Assembly: GCA_902494715.1 (NCBI GenBank)
Contig: CABUUJ010000026.1
Span: 1-29,316 of the forward strand
Length of the DNA stretch: 29,316 nt
Reading direction: 5' to 3'
Source of the DNA: an uncultured Collinsella sp.
GTDB lineage: Bacteria; Actinomycetota; Coriobacteriia; Coriobacteriales; Coriobacteriaceae
This document shows positions 24,023 through 29,316 of this stretch, piece after piece. The translations under genes and the position numbers were made by a program. Positions within the stretch are counted from its first letter, which is position 1; each line of letters opens with the position of its first letter. The notes under the pieces are model-generated. The model searched no databases and had not been told where the DNA came from. It saw only the letters and a list, made by a program, of their open reading frames with translations.

Positions 24023-24395
24023 TCAATCCTGGTCTAACAGAGCTTTTTTAATTGACGCGCCCATATAAATCTTTTCTGCATACTCGACTGCTTCTGCAGC
24101 CTCTGCGGCGCTCCGTAATTGGTAAAGCGACCTGACAGAGAGTGGAATTCGATGTCATAGCTGGCGTCTTCATCGGAGGACAAGACTGCTTGATGACTAT
24201 ATGTTTTCATCTCTAGCCATCTCAGGCTATTATAAATATATCCGTTGGCAGCTTTTACGATTTCCGGTACGTTCCAATCGGAATCATTTTTTGGTAGTTG
24301 ATAGACATGACTTCTGCTTCGTATGTGCATTCAGTATTTTTGCACTGGATAAAATCAACTGCATCTAATTTAGCTAGATCGGGAAGCGATATTGC
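24023..24395 (-). pseudogene. Decayed gene with two frameshifts, 5' end lost
   Basis: Three successive minus-strand frames each read like protein and join end to end. Segment A (24395 to about 24290) gives AISLPDLAKLDAVDFIQCKN and TECTYEAEVMSINYQK. Segment B (about 24290 to 24130) gives NDSDWNVPEIVKAANGYIYN, SLRWLEMKTYSHQAV and SYDIEFHSLSGR. Segment C (about 24130 to 24023) gives RSLYQLRSAAEAAEAVEYAE and KIYMGASIKKALLDQD before TGA. The A/B switch falls in a run of six A (minus strand, 24287-24292), a classic indel site; the B/C switch is near 24125. The reading stops abruptly at 24396, where the DUF2971 gene begins on the other strand, so the 5' part is missing. A 98-codon open frame from an ATG at 24330 covers B but has no ribosome site and ends out of frame. 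Product not recognised. Confidence 0.5.
24340..24369 (+). promoter_or_regulatory. Candidate promoter of the DUF2971 gene
   Basis: TTGCAC (24340-24345), an 18-bp spacer and TCTAAT (24364-24369), the latter 5/6 to TATAAT. The start codon follows 27 bp later. It lies within the decayed minus-strand gene, which implies that the promoter arrived with, or arose after, the loss of that gene. Confidence 0.45.
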
Positions 24396-25376
24396 ATGGC
24401 GCTAAGCTTGACACAGAAAGAAACATATCGGGAGACGCTGGCTAATCTCGTTGCCAAGCAAAACGATGGCGCCTCCATTGTTTCCGCAAAGAAGGAGCTG
24501 GAAGCGCTATCGACTTCTCTCGTCCCGCGAATGCTTTACCGCTATCGACCTCCAAGTGAATACGCTTTTGCCGATCTAGAAAACGCGACTGTTACATTTT
24601 CTCATCCAAAGGTTTTCAGCGATCAGTGCGATTCGGTACCGATCTATAACTGGAATGGTATAGATGAAATCGAAAGTAATCTCAATGATGATGAACAAGC
24701 GTTAAAGATAATAAATCAAATTGATTTTAGACGACTTGCGTTTGTTTTAGGGGTTCTGGGGGCTCCTTTTAATCCAGCAAGAATAGATGAGTTCGAGATA
24801 CTATCCGATGAGGGAAAAGTTAGTCTTTTTCGCTCGGCTGTTAAAAACTTGCGCTTATTTGTTGGAGGATTTGTTGCCCCAGTTCATCAGAATAGCTGCC
24901 GAAATTGTTGTCGCATTTTGTGCCTAACGGACAATCCTAGCGATTCGAATATGTGGAATGTATATTCCGAAAGCCAAGCGGGTTTCGTTCTTGCTTACGA
25001 CAGAGAAGCTATTCGCAATTGCAACATAGCTAACGGAATGCGCACTGAATTATTACCAATTTTATATGATGACGAACCATTTAATTGCGACCCTCAAATT
25101 GCTTGGACTGCTGCTAGGATGCTTGGTCTTAATGTGAGCAGTGATGACATGCTTAGTGATCTACGGGCAATTTACAGAAAGGGCAGTGTGTTTGAGCGGG
25201 AGAACGAATATCGTGCCCGTCTTGTACCAGAGCCAGATGAGCTTGAGATGAATTATGTACAACGCCCATGCAAGCCGTTGCGAGTTATTCTTGGGAGCAG
25301 GATGACTCAAGAGGATAAAGAGCTTTGCATTTGCGCGGCGAATAAACTGGATATTCCTGTAGATGAACAGTGCTAG
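24396..25376 (+). CDS. DUF2971 domain protein
   Basis: A 326-residue protein with GGGAAG about ten bases before the ATG. It shows the DUF2971 pattern: LYRYRPPSEYAFADLENATVTFSHPKVFSD (48-76; relatives read KYR...FSxPxxFNDPFD), RILCLTDNPSDSNMWNVYSESQAGFVLAYD (173-202; the conserved MWxxYxxxxxGF core) and FERENEYRARL (266-276; conserved W/F-x-x-E-x-E-Y-R). The molecular function of the family is unknown. In my experience it is frequent in variable and defence-rich regions. A short Cys cluster (CRNCCRILC, 168-176) is unusual. The gene is AT-rich relative to the first 22 kb, pointing to horizontal acquisition. It stands alone with its own likely promoter; the next gene starts 143 bp later. Confidence 0.82.
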   Translation: MALSLTQKETYRETLANLVAKQNDGASIVSAKKELEALSTSLVPRMLYRYRPPSEYAFADLENATVTFSHPKVFSDQCDSVPIYNWNGIDEIESNLNDDEQALKIINQIDFRRLAFVLGVLGAPFNPARIDEFEILSDEGKVSLFRSAVKNLRLFVGGFVAPVHQNSCRNCCRILCLTDNPSDSNMWNVYSESQAGFVLAYDREAIRNCNIANGMRTELLPILYDDEPFNCDPQIAWTAARMLGLNVSSDDMLSDLRAIYRKGSVFERENEYRARLVPEPDELEMNYVQRPCKPLRVILGSRMTQEDKELCICAANKLDIPVDEQC

Positions 25377-25519
25377 TTATCCTTTAATAGTGCCGTATAG
25401 TCAATTATTTGTCAGCTGAATCGGGCGTCAGTAGACTTCTGAGCTGGCGATTGCTATATCTACGGGGGCATTTCGAAAGATAATTTGGTGTAATTTACGT
25501 TAACGGGAGTTGCTTGTCT

Positions 25520-26161
25520 ATGAGTTTATCTTTATCAAATTGGGATTACTACTTGGTTCTTGAAAGAGAGCTTGTTAATTCCTTTAATTATGTTGAGCTG
25601 AGCAACGATAATTTCTCAACTTATTCAGTTGAATTTGCAAAGATGCTTTTATCGATTTGTTCTGAATTTGATTCGGTTTTTAAAGATTATGTCGAACTTC
25701 GATCCGGAAATAGACCATCTAATATCAAGGAAGCATTCGAGTGCCTGTCTGCTTTGAATGATATTGCCTTTGTAAATGAGGTAGTTGACATTGCGATTAA
25801 CCAGAGTATTTCACTCAAACCTTTTAATGCGTGGATAAATGGAATGTATGCAAAATTAACTTGGTGGGATAGCTATAACGCTGTGAAACATGATCGTGGT
25901 ACGTATTTTAGAAAAGCTAATTTGGAGAACTGTTTGAATTCACTGGCAGCTTTATTATGTATCGAAATTGTCAGTTTGAAATGTTTTGGAGTTAAGCGTT
26001 TGACTCCAGTTAATCGATTGTTTCGTATACCTAACAAACAACTTTGCCGATCATTGCCGGGCCAAAATGGACAATGGGATTTGGTTATCGATTCTAAGGA
26101 GCTGAATGAAACATCAAATATGAGACCTGCAAATTTGATGATAGTGAAGAGCGTGAGCTAG
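25520..26161 (+). CDS. Hypothetical alpha-helical protein, HEPN-like
   Basis: A 213-residue protein from the ATG at 25520 (GGGAG 10 bases upstream); a TTG two codons earlier with 4-base spacing is the alternative. It is nearly all helical and AT-rich. The most distinctive block is WWDSYNAVKHDRGTYFRKANLENCLNSLAAL (115-145). The 'W-x-x-YN-x-VKH-x-R' followed by a long helix resembles C-terminal helices of HEPN-superfamily proteins, many of which are RNases in toxin-antitoxin and abortive infection systems. The strict RX4-6H motif is not obvious, so this is a structural guess, not an assignment. It follows the DUF2971 gene on the same strand and may be functionally linked. No signal peptide or membrane span is present. 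Confidence 0.6.
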   Translation: MSLSLSNWDYYLVLERELVNSFNYVELSNDNFSTYSVEFAKMLLSICSEFDSVFKDYVELRSGNRPSNIKEAFECLSALNDIAFVNEVVDIAINQSISLKPFNAWINGMYAKLTWWDSYNAVKHDRGTYFRKANLENCLNSLAALLCIEIVSLKCFGVKRLTPVNRLFRIPNKQLCRSLPGQNGQWDLVIDSKELNETSNMRPANLMIVKSVS

Positions 26162-26690
26162 CGATACTTTGGATCGCACAAAAAATAGATGGCGTAAGCG
26201 TGGGGGGGGGTGATGACGTCTGCCTGACGCAAAACGGCTTTCGCACTAGAATCTGAAATAACCACAAGGAAGGTTCTTGAGAAGGATGAGGACCGCAATG
26301 TAGATCTTAGCGGACGCCGCGCCCGACATGTTCGCTGAGCCCCACCTCAGCGACGGGACGATCGACAGCTGGTGCTTATCCGCAGGCTCTCCGATCAGGT
26401 GCTTAATTCGATCATAGAAGCCGAGGCCGGTCAGCTTCACTGCAGTGGCGTGAACAGCCGGAACATCTATTGCGAATGTATTCTTAAGACCTGCAGCGTC
26501 GACATTGTCGTTGCTCTCTACTATGAAGTGACTCAAGTGGTCACCGGGAATTGAGCCCGTGAGCACGAAATACTGAGCAGTTTAATCAAGAGGGCCGCTT
26601 CCCGGGGACTGGGGGCGCAGCTCTCGGCCAATGGTTTCACCGGGTGGTTACTCTGACGTGCTCGAGCAGGAAGGATGGAGGAGATGGTCC
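26162..26690. other. Intergenic region with a G9 tract and an unrecognised GC-richer fragment
   Basis: About 530 bp. A run of nine G lies at 26202-26210. The segment about 26246-26566 is GC-richer than its neighbours and open on the minus strand (GTG at 26566; contains VHATAVKLTGLGFYDRIKHL and a hydrophobic IYIAVLILLKNL) without a ribosome site or known match; it could be a fragment of an inserted element. From 26570 to 26690 the sequence is GC-rich and palindromic (GGCCGCTTCCCGGGG; CACCGGGTGGTTACTC), leading into the small ORF. Confidence 0.4.
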
Positions 26691-26876
26691 ATGCCCCTGG
26701 ACACAGTGAGTGCTATTGTTTTATTGGTTATTGTGTCCTTAACCGCTTATTCGATATCAACTGACATGCAGTCTAATTATGTTGGTTGTTATCTTTATTT
26801 TGTCGTTATTAGGTGCTCTTGCGCTAAGGCTGATGGAGCTGATTTTTATGGCATATCCTCCGAAACGTCCAAATAG
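26691..26876 (+). CDS. Small putative membrane protein overlapping the DUF4365 gene
   Basis: A 61-residue open frame whose ATG is preceded by GGAGGAG with 7-base spacing, by far the best ribosome site in the island. The first 25 residues, MPLDTVSAIVLLVIVSLTAY and following, form one hydrophobic helix, as in holin-like type I toxins or small signalling peptides. The rest (Cys-rich, VGCYLYFVVIRCSCAK) looks less protein-like and overlaps the next gene by 29 bp in another frame, so the original peptide may have been longer or shorter and later fused by rearrangement. The GC-rich leader before it could form structure typical of type I toxin mRNAs. Function not established. Confidence 0.4.
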   Translation: MPLDTVSAIVLLVIVSLTAYSISTDMQSNYVGCYLYFVVIRCSCAKADGADFYGISSETSK

Positions 26877-27705
26877 CCACATAATTGATACAGAGGCATG
26901 CTCTTTCGTCACCTCCCTTATGCCTTCTGAAAACTGGGTTGTTCGAGACTTAACAGAACGTGATTTTGGAATCGATAAAATTTTTGAGCGCTTTGAAAAC
27001 GGATTCGCTACTGGTGAATTAATGGCAATTCAGGTGAAGGGAACAAACAAGCCACTCGAAGATAAACCTGAAATTCCATTTTCCATTGATACGAAGACGC
27101 TTTTATACGCTGAAATGTTTGCAATACCTTTTCTTTTAATTAGATGTTCTTTAGCGGATGATGGAGCGTGCTATTTTGTCTGGTTGCAAGAGTATATTCG
27201 TGTTCGATTGAATTTCGATAATTCGTCTTGGCGAAAGCAAAGGTCAAATACTATTTTAATTCCAACTTCTAATAGATTGGGCGATACCTCTGCTGAAAGT
27301 CGGTTAATCCATATCTCTCGGTTTCCAAAAATGAAAGAGTCATGGATCAAATATTATATAAATACATGTGATTTAGCGTATCGACTTCCGAATTATATTG
27401 AGGATGATACCGTCACATTAGATTTCGCAATACAATACGTTTTGCCTGTTCTTGATAGCCTTGAGAAGGCTAATAACATGCTTGGTTTAATTTCCAACCA
27501 CTTTGTCGCTACTAAATTGAGCCAAGCTATTGAGCTTGGAAAACGTATATGCGACAAAGAGTTTGAAAGCGAATTAACTGATTCGTTTTTTAAATTCGTT
27601 TGCCTGTGTTCTGATGTACGCAAATCTATAGATGTGCTATCACTTAGATTCGATGTCGATCATATGAGGTTTTTATATGAGTCCGAAGGCATGGCGGAGT
27701 ATTAG
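26848..27705 (+). CDS. DUF4365 domain protein, PD-(D/E)XK nuclease-like
   Basis: A 285-residue protein from the ATG at 26848 (GGAG nine bases upstream). The N-terminal domain has NWVVRDLTERDFGIDKIFERFENGFATGELMAIQVKG (29-65): the 'D-x-GID...E...G-x-x-x-x-x-Q-x-K' pattern of DUF4365, with Asp43, Glu57 and Gln62/Lys64 as candidate PD-(D/E)XK active-site residues. Residues about 85-115 (FAIPFLLIRCSL, CYFVWLQEY) continue the fold; the C-terminal half is helical and unassigned. Such proteins are usually predicted nucleases in mobile or defence contexts. The frame is also open upstream to an ATG at 26779 that would add a hydrophobic helix (MLVVIFILSLLGALALRLME), but that start lacks a ribosome site. 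AT-rich like the two genes before it. Confidence 0.75.
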   Translation: MAYPPKRPNSHIIDTEACSFVTSLMPSENWVVRDLTERDFGIDKIFERFENGFATGELMAIQVKGTNKPLEDKPEIPFSIDTKTLLYAEMFAIPFLLIRCSLADDGACYFVWLQEYIRVRLNFDNSSWRKQRSNTILIPTSNRLGDTSAESRLIHISRFPKMKESWIKYYINTCDLAYRLPNYIEDDTVTLDFAIQYVLPVLDSLEKANNMLGLISNHFVATKLSQAIELGKRICDKEFESELTDSFFKFVCLCSDVRKSIDVLSLRFDVDHMRFLYESEGMAEY

Positions 27706-27856
27706 TGCTCTGTTTTTTCTGCGGGTTGAATGTAATGCGGGATTTCTTGTCGGATACTTTAATCTACTGCTTATCTTCAAGAAAGACCTGAAAGGTATTT
27801 TGTTTGACTACGTTTGTGCCTAAAGTTGCTTTGAAAGCATGGTTTTTAGAGAATAA
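27706..27856. other. Intergenic region upstream of the structured RNA
   Basis: 150 bp without a gene. T-rich runs (CTGTTTTTTCTG at 27711-27722; TATTTTGTTTG near 27800) could end the DUF4365 transcript, but the hairpins before them are short. TTGACT near 27808 is a possible -35 box for the RNA, with no convincing -10 at the right spacing. Confidence 0.35.
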
Positions 27857-28054
27857 TCCCCGAGCCTTGCTCCGTGTGGCGGCACGTAAAAGTTGTACTG
27901 TGCTTGGGCAGGTAAAAGTCCAAGACGATTAGATATCCGAGAGGATATCGAGCCCGCGTCGGGGAGATAAGGTGAGTCCGCGCCGGGGACTTTAATTCCG
28001 GCGGCAATTAGGTTTCCGAAAGGATGCCGTGGCTGGCAGCCAGCAGAAAACCGC
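27857..28054 (+). ncRNA. Structured RNA candidate, class not recognised
   Basis: An ordered set of helices on the plus strand. P1 TCCCCGA/TCGGGGA (27857-27863 with 27959-27965) closes a multiloop containing CGTG/CACG (27873-27876 with 27883-27886), CTTGG/CCAAG (27903-27907 with 27920-27924) and a perfect 7-bp hairpin GATATCC-GAGA-GGATATC (27932-27949) with a GNRA loop. Then comes an H-type pseudoknot at 27975-28003. A hairpin capped by GAAA follows (28011-28017 with 28022-28028, one mismatch), then GCTGG-CAG-CCAGC (28032-28044). GTAAAAGT occurs twice (27886-27893, 27912-27919). The GNRA loops fix the strand. I cannot match it to tmRNA, RNase P, SRP, 6S or a riboswitch I know; large gut-bacterial classes such as raiA should be tested. 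It ends about 230 bp before a secreted protein gene. Confidence 0.6.
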
Positions 28055-28283
28055 TCTACACACTCCTTCCGCGTGCCGCCTGCTCAAACGATTTGCGCCG
28101 AAAAGGATATCCGGTTTGTGCCATAAGACGTTGCTGTCGACAATGCACGGGACGGCAAGGACGTGGCGGCTCTCATCAAATTGCAGTCACAAAGATACCT
28201 TTTATCGATTTCCTGTTGAAAAACTAAATTGATAGTCTGAGAATAACTTAAGAGAGCCTTAAATCTCGGAGAAAGGATGTCGT
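28055..28283. other. Leader region of the repeat protein gene
   Basis: 229 bp. It contains further pairable segments (GCCGCC at 28075-28080 with GGCGGC at 28165-28170) that may belong to the RNA upstream. Two overlapping short open frames here have no ribosome site. An AT-rich stretch at 28201-28262 has TTGAAA at 28216-28221 and a dyad TTAAG-agagc-CTTAA at 28248-28262 just before the ribosome site, a plausible promoter/operator zone without a clear -10 box. Confidence 0.35.
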
Positions 28284-29316
28284 ATGAATAACCTTCGAGA
28301 AAGATGGCGAGGACTAACAGCGCTGGGAGTTGCTGTATTTGCCGCCGCCTGCATGACGGTTGCCCCGGCGCCCTCATTTGCTGATATTGATTCTCTCGTT
28401 GGTCTTCAATATATTGATCATAGCGAGTCTCGCAATTTGACAGGTTTCTCTGTTTCTCGTCCTGCTGGAACGTATTATTTCGACAACGATGGCTCGATGC
28501 AGACCGGACTCGTTCGGTGCGAGGACGGCAACCTTCGCTATTTCGATCCCGAGACTGGCGTCATGGTCACGAACCAGTGGTATAACGATTACGAAGCCGT
28601 TTGGTACTATTTTGGCGCTGACGGGACCGCGGTGTCGAACTGGCAGCTTATCGGCGGGGATTGGTACTACTTCTATCCCGAAAACCACGATATGGCATAC
28701 GGCCGAGTTCAGATTGATGGCAAAAACTACTTCCTGAACACCCCTGGCGCCAATGCTGATGGCCGCATGCAGCATAGTGGCTGGATTTATGACTCCATCT
28801 ATGGAAAGTGGCTCTATGCGACTTCCAGCGGCGAGCTGTTGACCGGTTGGCATAATATCGGTGGAACTTGGTACTATTTCAATGAGTACGGTGTCATGCT
28901 AACTGGCTGGATCAACGATTCGGGCACCTGGTACTACGCCAACGCCTCCGGCGCGATGGCCACTGGCTGGCTCAACATCGGCGGTACGTGGTTCTATCTC
29001 GACGGCTCGGGCGCCATGGTTGCTAACGGCTGGCGCAGCCTGGGCGGCTCTTGGTACTGGTTCAGCGACTCCGGCGCGATGGCTACCGGCTGGTTCCAGG
29101 TGGGTGACTCTTGGTACTACGCCAACGCCTCCGGCGCTATGGCCACTGGCTGGCTCAACATCGGCGGTGCGTGGTTCTATCTCGACGGCTCGGGCGCCAT
29201 GGTCGCTAACGGCTGGCGCAGCCTGGGTGGCTCTTGGTACTGGTTCGACGATTCCGGTGCGATGGCCACCGGCTGGCGTCAGGTCGGCGGCGCCTGGTAC
29301 TACTTTAGCGGTTCCG
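28284..29316 (+). CDS. Secreted protein with tandem cell-wall/glucan-binding-type repeats (3' end outside window)
   Basis: An open frame of 344 codons running off the window. AAAGGA stands six bases before the ATG. Residues 1-34 form a signal peptide (basic start NNLRERWRG, hydrophobic core, APAPSFA-D). From about residue 60 on, the protein is a series of ~20-residue repeats of the choline/glucan-binding type, with the pattern GW-x-x-(I/L/V)GG-x-WYY-(F/A)-x-x-SGAM-x-TGW. Early repeats (TYYFDNDGSMQTGL, RYFDPETGVMVTNQW) are diverged; the later ones are nearly identical. Such repeats bind the cell wall or surface polymers. No catalytic domain is present in the visible part, so one may follow downstream or the protein may be purely structural. 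Regulation may involve the RNA just upstream. Confidence 0.88.
   Translation, partial: MNNLRERWRGLTALGVAVFAAACMTVAPAPSFADIDSLVGLQYIDHSESRNLTGFSVSRPAGTYYFDNDGSMQTGLVRCEDGNLRYFDPETGVMVTNQWYNDYEAVWYYFGADGTAVSNWQLIGGDWYYFYPENHDMAYGRVQIDGKNYFLNTPGANADGRMQHSGWIYDSIYGKWLYATSSGELLTGWHNIGGTWYYFNEYGVMLTGWINDSGTWYYANASGAMATGWLNIGGTWFYLDGSGAMVANGWRSLGGSWYWFSDSGAMATGWFQVGDSWYYANASGAMATGWLNIGGAWFYLDGSGAMVANGWRSLGGSWYWFDDSGAMATGWRQVGGAWYYFSGS
28929..29294 (+). repeat. 183-bp tandem repeat inside the repeat protein gene
   Basis: Two consecutive copies (28929-29111, 29112-29294) encode 61 residues each, made of three modules of 20, 21 and 20 residues. They are nearly identical at DNA level, including silent positions, which indicates recent duplication or homogenisation. 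The array probably continues past the window end and may vary in copy number between strains. Confidence 0.85.

Noticed and set aside
24034..24330. Single 98-residue minus-strand protein
   Set aside because: It has no ribosome site, and its C-terminus is the out-of-frame reading of a much more protein-like segment (AAEAAEAVEYAEKIY), so it is better explained as part of a frameshifted remnant.
26246..26566. 106-residue minus-strand protein with hydrophobic C-terminus
   Set aside because: Starts at GTG just after an in-frame stop, without a ribosome site, and no known family; kept only as a possible fragment of an inserted element.
28024..28232. Two overlapping 67-codon plus-strand open frames
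   Set aside because: They overlap each other and the structured RNA, lack ribosome sites and have no motif.

Overview
The window looks like a chromosomal segment of a Coriobacteriia gut anaerobe, most likely Collinsella or a close relative. The evidence is GC-rich coding with strong AGGAGG-type ribosome sites, a GGGtGRT-family protein paired with a NifU-like scaffold, a sortase substrate with an MPKTG signal, and a secreted protein built from aromatic/glycine cell-wall-binding repeats. The assignment rests on gene content only; no 16S rRNA or housekeeping phylogenetic marker is present.

Region 1 (about 1-9700) is dominated by iron-sulfur cluster biology. On the minus strand lie a NifU-like scaffold and a GGGtGRT protein, ended by a strong terminator. 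After a plus-strand RayT-like gene (HUH motif kept, catalytic Tyr apparently lost) comes a compact minus-strand SUF operon in the order sufC-sufB-sufD-sufS-sufU. Three of its four junctions overlap, and it ends at a perfect 10-bp hairpin terminator. A divergent Rrf2/IscR-type regulator with three candidate cluster-ligand cysteines faces sufC across a 218-bp region. That region holds a dyad over the suf -35 box and a second long hairpin in front of the regulator.

Region 2 (about 9700-21860) concerns the cell surface: a large sortase-anchored secreted protein, an AAA-ATPase-like/PD-(D/E)XK-type protein with apparently damaged catalytic motifs, and a cluster of six family-2 glycosyltransferase genes (one minus, five plus). 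Two of the six are close paralogues, and the last encodes a two-GT-domain enzyme of 828 residues. These probably build a cell-wall or capsular polysaccharide whose structure cannot be read from sequence.

Region 3 (about 21860-28280) is an accessory island, visibly AT-richer from about 24000 on. It carries an Orc1/Cdc6-like AAA+ ATPase flanked by two different iteron-like arrays, an IS1595-type transposase remnant, a decayed gene with two frameshifts, and a DUF2971 protein. It also carries a HEPN-like hypothetical protein, an overlapping small membrane ORF, a DUF4365 nuclease-like protein, and a strongly structured plus-strand RNA candidate that includes an H-type pseudoknot. The composition resembles a defence or turnover island, but no complete known defence system is recognised.

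Region 4 (28284 to the end) is a secreted repeat protein that runs off the window; its repeats are conserved at nucleotide level with a 183-bp period.

The items I judge most worth following are the structured RNA at 27857-28054, the exactly periodic GTTGC/GCAAC array at 23392-23478, and the uncharacterised DUF2971/HEPN-like/DUF4365 group.
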